From Odontesthes bonariensis (taxonomy: Eukaryota > Chordata > Actinopteri > Atheriniformes > Atherinopsidae), in assembly GCF_027942865.1 (NCBI RefSeq), contig NC_134508.1, positions 37,631,466 through 37,695,465 of the forward strand: a stretch of 64,000 nt of DNA. Reading direction: 5' to 3'. Positions 28,901 through 43,107 of this stretch are shown here, one piece after another; positions within the stretch are counted from its first letter, which is position 1, and each line of letters starts with the position of its first letter. The translations under genes and the position numbers were made by a program. Under the pieces are notes generated by a model. The model ran no database searches. It was not told where the DNA came from and saw only the letters and a list, made by a program, of their open reading frames with translations.

Positions 28901-31900
28901 CTTGTAGACAATAATGCGGATGCCGAGGAGACTGCTGAGGAGATGCTGCAATGTGCCAACTGTGACCAGGAAAGTAACAAAAAGGTACAAAGTGATGTAA
29001 TTGTTATGGCAAAGGACACCCAGAATGTTAGTTTGCAGTTTCAAAAACTTTCTGTTCTGCCTGCAACTTGAATGACATGATTATGTCATAGCAAAATATT
29101 AAAACTATCACTATCACTATAAAACAGTGCAGTCCTTAAAAGTAACCAGAAAAAAGTGAATGGAATCTTAGCTCGGAAAAGTTGTTGAGTCACAGACTGA
29201 CAATAAGAAGTGACGAAATAATCAAAGTCCCAGAAATAATGTAAGACAAATACTGTACTGTTTCCTCATTTGTGTGAAAGCATAGAAGAGAAATGGAGCA
29301 TTAAAAAGGGGAGCAACTTTGGTTATTTATGTTTCTATTTCATTTCTATGTATGTTCAACCTAAATGTTTTTAGTGCAAAGTTATTTGCCTGCCTCTAGA
29401 CTTTAAACTCTGTTCAATTCATGGAGTGAACTGATGGAAGAAATAGAAGCTAGTTGACACTTTGACCCGATATGCAAATTCATTTGCAAGCAAAAATTGA
29501 ATGCTGAAGTTTTATCTTTAAAACCATCTAAATTAGGTTATTATGCTGAAAGGTATAGGAGGTCAGCCTTGTTAATCCAGTGGAAAAACAGTGCTATTTT
29601 TTCTAAATTATCAATTGGTAAATAATAAAGATCCATCACAGATAGATGTTTTCTTTTAATCAAATGCAACTTTTTTAACATTTAAATGGTAAAAAAAAAA
29701 TTCTAATAATAATTTGTAGACACCTTTTTACTTGCTTGTGTGTTTTCTCTTTTTTTTTGTGTACAGGACACAGAGGTGATGTACTACTGTAACACTTGTA
29801 ACCAGCCACTCTGTGCAGCCTGCAGAGATCTGACACACAAGGCCAGAATGTTTTCTCAACATGAGATTGTATCACTTGCTAAACGTACCAAAGCCAAACA
29901 CAGGAAATGCTGTAAGTGCCACCTGAATTTTAATCCAGCGGAATTATGCTTTGACAAGCACGTTACTCACGAAGATCTGCTTGACTCTCCTTGGCTGCAT
30001 GTTAATTCATTTTCATGCAAGTGGGGTTGAAGTTAAACTGTATTTCTGTCTCCACAGCGCTCCACGATGAGCCCTACATCCTTTTCTCAACAGAGAATAA
30101 GTCTATGCTTTGCATCAAATGTTTCAGAGACATGAAAGTGTGAGTGAATGTGCTTGAAACATTTTATTGTCAAATTCTCCTTCATAACAAATAGGATGTT
30201 TTTGTTTTCCACAGGGAGAGCCGGGCTCACTGCATTGATATTGAAACAGCTTATGTGCAGGGGTGTGAGATGTTGGATCAGGCAGTGCTGGTGAGAGACT
30301 GTCTGTTCGTCTTCATGTGTGTGACATTCAAGGCAAACACCTAAACATCAACAGTGATTAGAGCATCATATTCAAAATTTGTTTAGTTATAAACAGGTTT
30401 AAAATTTTTGCTTGTATTTCGCTGGTGATGTTTCCTATCGTAAAGGGAAGCTTGGACACCAAAGAGTCTTATTTTAGATTATTTAGTTATTTCAGATCAA
30501 CAAAATGTTCTATAATAAGGCAGAGTTTAAATTTTCTGCAACACTACAATATTTTATGTCGGTTAACTGTAAAGGGTATATTTGTACATACCTCAAATAG
30601 CCTCAACTTGCATTACACGGCTGTAGTCCACAGTGGCGTTTAGCTGACAGTGAGTCTCTGTATTGTAGGTGGTGAAGGAGCTGCAGACATCAACTGGAGA
30701 AGCAACCCATCTGCTGAGAGCTATGATTGGGGAAGTGGGTTTCAATGTGGAGGAAGAAGAAAGTGCAATCTGCAGCCTTTTCAACAGTTTGCAGGTTAGA
30801 CAACTGTTGATCTTCTCCCCAACCATGCTGTGAAATGTATGCTTCCATAAATGCTAATCTATTTCAATGCACAATATTTCAACCTCTCACAAATGGGTGG
30901 AATGGACTCCAACTATTGACTATAATATCTAGTTAATACAATATCTCAATTATGGTGTTGCAGATAAGATATCCCATTTATCTTACAGTTTACATGTTGC
31001 AGAGCACAGTCCAACTCATGACTACCGCCCATAGTACATCTCACTACGCAACTGCAATGTTCACACCCATCTAAGGCCATCATTATATCCATATCCTTCA
31101 AAACATTACTGTTTTTTTAAAGGGCATCCTTCCTATTCTGCCAGAGCCAGTGCTGTCGGTTCAAGCATCAAAAACAAGCAACCTGATCGATGAAAGCAAC
31201 CCCAAAACAAGTTTTCTGAAGAAACAACCAAACTGGTTGCTCATGATAAGCAGGCCTGACAACTCTGCAGCTTAGAGCCTGCATTGTAAAACAGCAGCGC
31301 GTCGCAAGATACAACCGAAACTCCACCAGGACATCAATGTGATGAAGATCGGCATATTCCACACACCTAATTCAGTTATTGCTTCCTGTGAATATACAAG
31401 TGCCCCATGTAATTAAAGGCTGAAGTTCCTTAATAGCCAAGCTTCAAGTTGAGGCCTGAGGCCCTTTGCTGCATGTCATCCCCCACTCTGCCCACTTTCC
31501 TGACATGCTAGAGCCCGCAATACCTTTTAGAGAAATAAATAAATGAATAAAATCTATTTGTGGTTTGAAGTCAGTGTGCTATAATCAATCTTTATAAGGT
31601 CTGATTTCTAGTTCTTTTGATGAGGTCATAAATGTACTTCATCAAATGTTTATAATACAAGAAGGATTTAAGTCATCGCATCTTCAGAATAGATAAGAAG
31701 AAGCTGATTTATGTTGTTGATGTTGAACTTTGTTCTGAAGATCCCTCAGCTTACTAAGGAGATTACCACTTCAGGCCCGTTTAGATTGAGTTGAAATCTT
31801 TTGCATAGATGTGGACTAACTGAGTCTAAAGTGTTGGCAAATCTCAGTCTTCTACCCCATCAAAATAAGATTTAAATGCTCCTGTACTCAGCCATGTGCA

Positions 31901-34900
31901 GTTGCTGTGCTCTCCATCTGGCACCAGTATCACTGTTTGTCCACTGGATGTCTCTGTTAATCTAATTGTGAGAAAAGAGTCCATTACCTCTGCATAATGA
32001 ACAACCCGAGAGAGCGCTGTGAAATTTTTCTTTCTTTTTTTTTTCCACAATTTGAAAAAATTCATTGCGTATTAGAGACCTCAAGGCCATTTTCACAGCA
32101 GTGTAAGGAATAATAAAGACTGTTTTTTTCTCTTTTTATCTGACAGGAAAAACTAGCAGAGAGGAAGAAAATTCTGCTGAAAGCAGCTCAGAGGTAAAAT
32201 GAAATATACTGTGAATATTCTGCTGTCACCAATTGCTTTGATGCCTTTTTTTTTTTATTGTACCACATTCAATTGTCGTCAACTCAGGGTTGATGAATAG
32301 CACCCTTTGTGCTGTGGAATAATCTCTCTCTGCACCAAACACATTTTCCTGAATGATTTCCTCTTCAACAAAATGTGGCGCTGAATTAAAACCCCATTCA
32401 GAAGTACTGCAATTTTCAAACCAATGTTTGCAACTTGTCCAAGGAGCAAAACATCCAGCCAGCTGAAAAGCAGCAGTATCTACAATTATGCAAATAATAC
32501 ATTTAATAGCAATTTTTTGTGGGAACACCTCAATGCAATCTGAAGCAATCAAGTGTCTTTCAATGCAGTATACTGCTTTAAGAATAAGATTCGTCCTTTG
32601 TGACTGGCACAATCTGACTTTTGCAGAAGCAGCTTGTTTGTGCAGTGACTGAGCTATACAATGTTAAAAATGTCAAAATTACTTTGCAATACAATTTCCA
32701 GAATTATTCAATAGGTAGTCACAGAAGCAATGATAAATAGATCTCTACAATAATCACTGAAGTTTGATTTAATGTCATGCAAGATTTGGAGCTGACTAGA
32801 ACATGAGGTCAAATTACTATGCATTAATTAAAATTTAATGAATATTTATGACGGATCCATTCTTGAAGATTTATTGACATAAATGTGGGGTTCATCTTGG
32901 TTTCTATTTGCAAACTGAAACACCCATTTCCAGTGAGCTGTTCCAAAGGAAATCCTAAAGACAAGTTAAAGTTTTCTTCATTGTTGGCTGTATGTGTACC
33001 TGTGCGTGATTGAATGAGAGCAGTTTTGTGTATGTGTGTGAGTGAGTGTATCCGGTTGCAGTCAGTGGGATCTTTAAGAGATTTTTCGTGGCCAGTGTCC
33101 TCCATCTCTGTCAGCCGCTCTCTCTATTGCCTGGAAGGCGTCCAGTGGCTGGGTTCCCAGAAGCATGTTAAAGGCTATTTATGTCGTGCTTTGTGTGTCT
33201 GTCCCTGCGTCTGCGCCTGTGTGTTTGTTACAAGAGAAGACAGATAGATTAGCTTCTGGAAATACTGAGTACGTTGTTTGTGGTTGCACCTACTGAGCTG
33301 AATCCTTTGTGTATTGTGTCAGGCATTAATGTGAAGGTGTTGTCTTACATATGTGTTTGTGTGTGTGTTTGCAGTCAACATGAAGAGAAGGAGAAAGCAT
33401 TAAAGGAACAACTGTCACACCTAACCGCCCTCCTACCAACGCTACAGGTGAAGAGCAGATGATAACTAATCCTCATAATGAACAATTCCAGTCAGTTCGA
33501 ACTATATAAACAATATAGAATACATTACATTTTAGTGAAATTAAATAACATTACTGGGAAAAATGTACAAATACTTCTGAACCAGTATGTAAATCACATT
33601 CAAGAATTGTGTTTAGATTTAATGACTAAATATGCAATTTGGTGATGTGTGGGATTAGTGATGTGGTTTGTTGTGTAGGTGTTGTATTTTATATGCTTAT
33701 CATATGTTTTATATCAGAGGTTTTCAAAGTCAGAGACAGTAAGCCTCCCCTGAGATTAAGTTTGGAAAAAAAAAACACCAAACACTCCATCTTTTATGTA
33801 GCTCTGCTTAATTCATGGATGCACATAGGATCATTATTATGTTGCTTATTCCCATACATACTCTGAAAGTGAGCCAAGACAACCCTGTATAAATATCTGA
33901 AATATGGAGACTAAATTAAATACATTCAAGGGCTGTCCTAAGGTATCTGTTAGTTTCTGCCTTTGTGAAAGAAACTCAGATAGAACTAATGTTTCTGAGC
34001 TCCTCAACCACATCTCAAAGAGTTAGTAATTCTTTTGATAATGACACTAATATTTCTTCACCTTCATTCACTGAGCCTCCCCCAAACTGTTTTGCACCCC
34101 CCTGAGAAGGCATGCCTAACACTTTGAAAACCTCTGTTTTATATTATGTCAAAGCTATATCTGATCTCTAGCTGTGAGATGTCTGGAGTATGTAAATGTC
34201 TTATATTTCATCCAGTTTGTTTGAATTTTATGTTGTACTTTTACTCGACTTTATGGACTCCTCTTTAGAAGTCTTGAGTTTGTCAGTCTCGGTTTACTTA
34301 ACTGTCAATCAGAGAAGCCTTTCCCTTATCTTTAATCGTATCTTTGAATTTGTCATGTTCAGGAAGACCATTTAGAAATGCATGTGATTTGCTTTTCACT
34401 TAGGGACCTGTCAGTTTTCTTTCAATGAAAAAAAAAAAAGGCCAGTGCCTGATCAGTCAAATGGCAACTAACCACTTCAATCAATTTCTCCATTCTCTGT
34501 CTAAACAGGAAATCTTTAAATATGCAGAGTGTAAATAGCACTGTGCAAGCCATTCCATGGGGACTTTATTTGAATTTAAACTTGTGATTTAGATAGAAAT
34601 GTCCCTCTATACAGTCACAACAAGGAGTGAACGCTACAGAGGCCAAAACTGGGTTTTTCATACCAGGCTGTCAGATTGTCTATGATGGTCAGTGGTCAGA
34701 TGTGATGTCAGCGGGACTGACTCACTATTGAAGGCAGTCTCAAGTGCCTTTTCAAGATTGTGCAGTTTTTGGCCCTTCAGGGATGGCTTCATTTTTCAGC
34801 CCAGGAAGTTGCTGCTTTGTCTGAACCTGACATTTGACTTCTGATGTCTTTAGGTCCACCTTGTCACCTGCTCAGCCTTCCTCAGCTCAGCCAATAAGTA

Positions 34901-37900
34901 CGAGTTTTTGGACATGGGCTACGTGAGTACAGCAACATAAACCATGAACTGTAATTATCATTATTGTATTGCATTAGTATTTCTTAAAATATTAATGTGT
35001 AAGGACACTGTTAAGATGGAATGAACAGGTAAGAAGTATTAATAACAGAAAATACTTTACGTGACTGCTTGGACAAAGTAAAAGTAAGTGAACTGACTGA
35101 AAGATTACAAACATTGAGGTCTTACGATATATGCATTTGATTCCCCTCCAAACAACCATGTACACAGAGTTCAGTATTTCTGTAGAAGTTTTTTCTTGGC
35201 AAGAGAAAAGTTTCTGTAATTGCAGGATAGAATTGGTTTCTAAATTGAGGCTGTCCATAATGTGTCAGTAAGGTGAAGCAGGTCACTGAATCACACCCAA
35301 ATATTCTTGCTTACGCAGCAACTCATGGAGAGACTGAAGAGGATTGTCAAGCTTCCTCATCGACTGCGACCAGTGCAGAGCAGCAAAGTGAGTACAGCAG
35401 CAGCATTTGTGCAGAGCTGGATAAGGACACATTTAGAATGCAGTCCACTGAACCGATTAGATGCTCCTTTTCAAAGCAGTTTAACTGTTTTCCTTCCCTG
35501 CTCCAAACCATTTTTTGTAGTAATGGAGCGACAATTTATATTTCATCTTTTGCTCCTGGACAGATTGCTGTCACGCATTAAAATACATCCAAAAAGCAGA
35601 TCAAACTGGGTCAAAGTGCAGAGGATCCACACTAAATGAAAGGATACACAAATTATGGTAGTAATTAATGTTATATTACCAAGATTAAATTAGATTTGTA
35701 TAGCACGAGGCGGTCGGTGGCGTAGTGTGGTTGAGCAGCCGCCCCATGTACAGAGGCTACAGTCCTCGGTGCGGCGACGTCGCCCAATGACAGCTGGTAT
35801 AGGCTCCATCCCCCCACGACCCTGAATTGGATTAATCGAGTACAGAAAATGGATGGATTTTAACCTTTTATGCAGAGCAACAGCAGTTATCAAAAGAGGC
35901 TCCTGGAAACCCTGAGGCTGAGCCATTAGTAGAAACACTATGATGACTTCACATCAACAATACAGACTAAACAGAAAACACGACTAAAACACTTTCATCT
36001 TGTCAGTAAAAACTAAGGTTAATTTTCACTTTATGTTTTTTTAATGGAAACTAATAATTTGCTGTTTCAAAAATTTCCATCCATCCATCCATCATCTTCC
36101 TCCGGGGGTCGGGTCGCGGGGGCAGCAGCTTGAGCAGAGAAACCCAGACGTCCTTGTCCCTGGCCACTTCCTCCAGCTCTTCTGGGGGGACCCTGAGGCG
36201 TTCAATTCAATTCAAATTCAAATTCAAAAATACTTTATTTATTGTTCCCAGGCCAGCCGAGAAACATAGTCTCTCCAACGTGTCCTGGGTCTTCCCCGGG
36301 GCCTCCTCCCAGTGGGACGGGCCCGGAACACCTCACCGGGGAGGCGTCCAGGAGGCATTCTCACCAGAGCCACCTCATCTGACTCCTCTCGATGCGGAGG
36401 AGCAGCGGTTCTACTCCGAGCCCCTCCCGGATGACCCAGCTTCTCACCCTATCTCTAAGGGAGAGCCCAGACACCCTGCGGAGGAAACTCATTTCGGCCG
36501 CTTGTATTCGCGATCTCATTCTTTCGGTCACTACCCACAGCTCGTGACCATAGGTGAGGGTAGGAACGTAGATTGACCGGTAAATCGAGAGCTTCGCCTT
36601 CTGGCTCAGCTCCTTCTTCACCACGACGGGCCGGTGCAGAGCCCGCATCACTGCAGACGCCGCACCAATCCGTCTGTCAATCTCCTGTTCCATTCGTCCC
36701 TCACTCGTGAACAAGACCCCGAGATACTTGAACTCCTCCAGTTGTGGAAGGATCTCATTCCCGACCCGGAGAGGGCATTCAACCCTTTTCCGGCCGAAGA
36801 CCATGGTCTCGGATTTGGAGATGCTGATTCTCATCCCAGCCGCTTCATACTCGGCTGCGAACCGCTCCAGTGAGAGCTGAAGGTCACGGCCCGACGACGC
36901 CAACAGAACCAAATCGTCCGCAAAGAGCAGAGACCCGATTCTGAGGTCGCCAAAACGGACCCCCTCAACGCCCTGGCTGCGCCTAGAAATTCTGTCCATA
37001 AAAATTATGAACAGAATCGGTGACAAAGGGCAGCCCTGACGGAGTCCAACCCTCACAGGAAACATGTCCGACTTACTGCCGGCAATGCGGACCAAACTCT
37101 GACACCGGTCATACAGAGACCGAACAGCCCATATCAAGGAGTCCGGCACTCCATACTCCCGGAGCACCCCCCACAAGAGTCCCCGAGGGACACGGTCGAA
37201 CGCCTTCTCCAAGTTCACAAAACACGTGTTGGGCGAATTCCCATGCACCCTCCAGGATCCTGCCGAGGGTATAGAGCTGGTCTACTGTTCCAAGGCCAGT
37301 TTAAAAAATTTGGTTGAATTTAATTTGTTATGATTATAAAAGTAATGATTTTTCCTTTGAAATACAGTTAATAATCAAATGTTTGTGGCTACTCTAAATT
37401 TCAGTCATCATGTGTGATTACAGAAAAGTGGAAATAAGAAACATGAAGTTTAGATGATAAACTAGGGTTTAGAATAGATCCCAACATATTATGGTTGAAG
37501 TTTTGGACCACCAGCAGGAAAGCATCTGTGCCCCATGACATGCAATATTCAAACCACAGTGTTGAGGTAATTCACTGTTTTGACGATGTTGCTCCCTGTC
37601 ATGATGCACCCGGTCTTCCAGTGGCAGACGACCCATGTACAGGCCCTTTGGCTCTTTGCCGCGTCACAGCCGTCCCGGGTTCGAGTTCAGCCTGTGGCCC
37701 TTTGCTGCATGTCTTCCCCTCTCTCTCTGTGCCCCATTTCCTGTTGAAACAGCCACCAATTTCTGGCCACTAGACCCAATAAAACCTTTGAAAAAAAAAA
37801 AAATATATATATATATATATATCTAGACTGAACTAAAACTTTGCTACTCTACAGTTTGAATTTACAGAAATTTACAATCTGCATCAGAAATAAATATTTA

Positions 37901-40900
37901 GGAAGTGTTTAAAAATGCTGCTATTTCTGTAACTTTCAGTATTTAATTTGTTGTACTTTTTGATGATGAATATTCATTGTGAGTTGGTACGAGACTAAAT
38001 GACTATCTTTATCAGATTAACACAGAGTATAGAAGCGAGTTTGCTCGTTGTCTTGAGCCTCTCCTACAAATTGGACCACGACGCCCTCCCTCTGTCACTG
38101 GTTCCACAAGTATTGTAACAAGGTAAGATCATTTATCTTTGCACCTCTGCCCCTGCTGAGTGCTGAGTGAGTGCAATCAATAAATCATTTCTTCCACCGG
38201 GTTTTTGATCGTCAATGTGCTTTTGCTGCCTGAATGTGTCAGCGGCATCTTTTGGATTCTTCCAAGAAAACCAAAAGTCTGGGCAGAACATTTCACACTT
38301 GTTAAGCATCCAAACTCAAAATCCCCAAATGGTTTGCAAGCGCAGATGGAGAGGAAAGGAGGCGCCATGCTGAATCCTGCAATGTCAGTTATTCTGTCTG
38401 TCTGTGTGCTCTGTACCCTGATATGTTTACATAATTCACCTTGTTGCGAGGGGGCCTGCAGGGGAAGCAGGCCATCCCGATTTAGAAAGCTCTGGTGCTG
38501 CTGTGGCCAGATAACGCTCAGGTGATGAATGGACGAGTGACTCCATGTGGTCATAGTTCCTGAATCAAAATTATTTTCAGTTTTGTTCAAGTCAAGTCTG
38601 ACATTTTCGGTGCCTTCACAACATACTGTTAAGTCTTTTAGGTTGAAAGTTTCATTCTAAAATGAATCAAATCAACATTTTTGTAACATTTTTGCAATTT
38701 TCGTTGTGCCAAATTTTCAGTGCTTCACACACACAAACTCCCCAGACCAATATTTTTCCACATCAGTGTCTCCCAACTATTCACAGGTCCGTAAAGCCAC
38801 TAACTAATGCCAGCGCACTGACAGCCCTTCTTTCCAACATGTTTAACACCCTGTCAGAGCAAGACGCAAAGTGGGCAGGGAATGATGTCCATCCTCCTGG
38901 CACTATTTTTATCGTAATTTCACAGAACTCTCTAGGATTCAGCAGTAAGTTGGCACACAGAAGTTGGTTGGGCCCTTTGTTCCTGCCCACTGATGTCACT
39001 GTTATAGCAGGGGCAAAGTCTTTAATTGGCATCACTGCCATCAGGACAGAGGCTGTTTGCGACACAGTGGAAAGGAAATAATGTTTTAAACAGCTCTGCT
39101 GCTGCATCAATTCTAAACAGTAAGGCAGAGGGAATAAATGCCGACCAGATCCCAGGTAAATGTATGTTTATTATTTATTGGAGATTGCGGTTTTGATGAT
39201 TATGAGAAGAGAAATAATCTCAAAATACATTTATCCTATCCTGCTGGATATTATACAAAAGCTGAGGATTATAGTGGAGATTTATCTTATTTGTTTTGTG
39301 AAGTGAATCGGATCAGAGGTAGAGTCTTGGCCTGGCTTTCAGCACTTTTTTTAAATTAATTTCTATTGAAGCTTTTATCACTGTAAGATGACAGTGGTCA
39401 CACAAGGTGTTTGACTTCACAAAATTTCCTTTCATACTTCAGTTCATAGACAGACAAGAAAATGGCTTTTAATTAGCATATGACAGTTCCAAATAGCACC
39501 CTGCTGCCTGTTATTTGTGTCTGGTGCATCCTCGGTGGGTGTCTGAAAGCATCTTCCCCACAGGCGCTAATGCAAGATGCAAACCAGCCTGGTGGACAGC
39601 CAGCTGGCTGGTCCAATTTTTGTCATGATTTCACAGAGCAGAGGATAAGTGAAGTGCTCCAGGCATGTTCTTTAATGTAACTGATGCTGCTTTAGTACTG
39701 TCAAAGTCTTCAGCTGGCTGTGTTGGGATACAGTGTGGATGCTCAGAAGAAAGTTGTCTGGAAATGTTAGATGGAGCCACTACTGTAGAACAGCTTTCTG
39801 AGTATTACAGGGTATGAGGGGTAGATGATAGTGATAAAATGTCATGAACAAAATAGTAATTTAGCTCACCTTAGGTTACCTCCTGAATGTGTGATAGCCA
39901 ACATGGTGCCTGAACACATAGCAGGGTTTTAACTTTTATTATATTAAGCCTTAATGCCTGATGTTGCAAAAATAAATAAATGAATATAGAAATACATTCT
40001 GAGACATGTTTTCCCACAATTTCTGGTTGCACTGCTTCTGTCTTCTCTTCCGGCCTTCTGGGTGTTTAATTTATCTAAATATTTCAGTATATTTTTCACA
40101 TCCTAAAGGCGATGTCCAAATAGAAATTATGTATTTAAATATATGTTGATATTTTGTTGAAACCAGGGGCATAAAATCTTCATAAGAATTTGAATATTGT
40201 TCATCATGAGTATACCATTAAACAGCATTAAACCTGAGACACCTGTGACTGCTCTAAGCAGGCCTCCTGATTAGCTTTAGACACGTGAAAAAGATAAATG
40301 AACACATGTGTTATCAGGTAATGTCATTGTCACAATCTGGCTTTCATGGCCTTGGCAAAAAGGTTGTCTGACACCTATCTTTTCTTATTTTTTAACAGAG
40401 TGAGAGTGGGTTAAAGTAAATGATAAAGATAAATGTCTGAAAGAGACGAGAGACTCAGTCGTAACCATTATCCCCTTCCTTCAGGCTCCAGTCCCCTCTT
40501 TCCGTAACCTGCCGCTCCCCATCTCTCAGTGAGATGCCCCTAGGCTCAATGTTTGGGCGAAGGCCCACATCTCATCGTAACATCTGCACTAAGGTCCTCC
40601 TGGCTGAAGGCAGGGAAACACCCTTCACGGAGCACTGCCGCAACTATGAGAATACCTACAGGGTGAGTCATGGGTGTCACCCAAAGTCCCAAAAGTAGAC
40701 AGCCCAGGTCATGTAAAATAAATAAATTAATATAGGATAGCTGTTTTTTATCATTTCACTAATTTCTTTGCATTTGTTGTTGTTAATAACATTTACTTCT
40801 TTTTTCTGTTTGTCAATTTACAAGAGTTGTCCTTTGGTCCTTTTATTATAGGACTGGAGGAATTAGTTTAAATACCAAACTGATGTTATAAACAGATTAA

Positions 40901-43068
40901 ACCAAAACTGAATTTTTTATTTTATTGAGAAGTATCAAGATTAGAAACAGGAAAATTGCCATCTTTAAAACATGGCGGTGATGGTGTCATGCTTGGAGCC
41001 TGTTTTGTTAGAGCAGGGCCAGGAAAGCTTCCCATCATTGATGGAACTGTCACACCCAGGGAATGGAGGACGCAGGAGCAGGAGATGTAATATCCAAAGC
41101 TTTTATTGCGAGAGCAGAAGCTAACAAGTTCCCTTCAGAGAGAGAAACAAATCAGGCTATGGAATTATATATATATAGTTATACACTTCTCCAAAAATGG
41201 AGAAGTATATCTATGAAAATTTATCAAAGAAATCAAAATCACTCCACTATACGGAGGAACAAACAAAGGATCTATTAAACTTTATCTTTAAAAGTCACTC
41301 CTGCTACGGAGGAAAAAACAAATCACCTCTCCTAAAAAACGGAGGAACTACACTATGAAAAATTTACAAACAGAAGTCACTCCAACTAGGAGGAAAAACA
41401 AGAATGCTATAAAAATAAACTATCACTGTTACTCTAACAGGACTTATTTATTAAACTTTATCAAACAAACAAAAATCTCTCTTGAAGAGGAAAAATACCA
41501 AAAGGCAAAACTTGAAAACGTGGCTATGGTCAGGCTTGGACCAAAGGCGAGAGTGATGCACATCAATCGGACAGATACAACACACTGGCACAAGACGGGG
41601 GGAGACGCAGACTCTTATGCACACCGGGATAACAGGGAACAGGTGGAATCATTCATAAGACAATCAGACTGGAGCACAAGAGGAAGAGCAAGTGACCTGA
41701 AACAAGAGGAGAGTTAACCTTTCAAAATAAAACAGGAAATGACGAAACATGACATGAGACGAGACAAAAACCCACTTGACCTCACCGCGGTGTGACAGGA
41801 ACTATGAATTCTGAATTATACCAATAATGTTTGAAGGGGAATGTCAGGATATCTGTCCATGAACGAAATCATCAGAGAAAGTGAATTATCTTAGAAGACA
41901 ATGAGCTTAAGTGCACAAGTCAATTTACAAAAGAATAGTTAGGAAATAATATTCAAATAAGAGGAAAAATTTGATGATTTCAATGGCCAGGTTTAAGTCT
42001 TTGCTTTAGTCCAACAGAAATATTGTAGAAAGACCTGAAGTGTGCAATTCATGTGAGGAGAGCCACCAAAATCCAAAAGCTAAAGCTGATCTGTGCAGAG
42101 GAATTTTCGACCGTTATTCCAAGTTCAAGTGTAAAACTGATACTCTAAATACTGTTAGAGGAATTGTTTAGCTGCAGTTATTATAGTACAAAAGGGAGCT
42201 GCGCTAAAAACATTGAGAAAAAGTGGACAAAAGAGATGGTTACTGAAACTCACTATTAAAGGCCCCTGAGGCAACATTTAAGGACCGAAGAAGAGTGCTT
42301 TGACATTATGATATCTGCCTTAGGCACTCAACAAATTAAGAGAATGCATCTATTTATTATTGCTACTCAACAATCCAACATTTCTAATTTAATCATTTTC
42401 ACAATTTCTTTGTCTTAGTTTGTGACTGAAAGATGGATGCAGTTCTCAGGCTCACATTGAGACACATAGATTGTTCCTTCTGGAATAATGGTGGCAGACA
42501 AAGCCAAATATCCACCAGTGTGATGACACTTCACTAGAGTCTGCACTACCAATGTCCACTGCCACACGTGCTACACTCCATTTGCCTGTAGCCTGTGAAT
42601 ACCTGCAAAAGAAAATCCTATATTGAACATAGCTATTAATACTGTACAGCAGACAGAGTGTCAAAGAAAAAAATTACATTCAGTTTTCCTCTGAGACATG
42701 TTGGGATATAATATCTTTGTATATGAGAAAACAAAACAATGTTTAGTATGTTCTTAGTTGTTGTTGACGTAACGTTAAGGTCGTAATAATACCCATCCCT
42801 AACCATCATCTTACAGCAGGTATACAGACTTTTTTTGTGATTTTTGAGTCAGCTGAAGAGAGGGAATGTCATTTATTGGTAGAACTCTTCATTCGGAAAT
42901 ATTTTGTAATATAAATAAATATCTTAAATAAGTTGCCTGACTTTGGTTGTATTAAAACAGCTGTTGCTGCTTCTTTTTCTGTGAATTCCTCTTAAGAGAA
43001 ACAACGTTTTCATGCTCAGATGCACTACATCGGACATCTGTACATCCATCACCTTTAAGGAAATGTCT

Positions 43069-43107
<39 letters not shown>

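Noticed and set aside
32226..32612. 128-codon minus-strand open frame
   Set aside because: It is intronic, with no domain and ordinary AT-rich composition.
38662..39081. 139-codon plus-strand open frame
   Set aside because: It is in rnf207 intron 11, with no recognisable family and no splice phase that fits rnf207; the neighbouring exons join without it.
41355..41717. 120-codon plus-strand open frame
   Set aside because: It lies wholly inside the solo LTR at 41048-41797, in antisense to the inferred LTR orientation.
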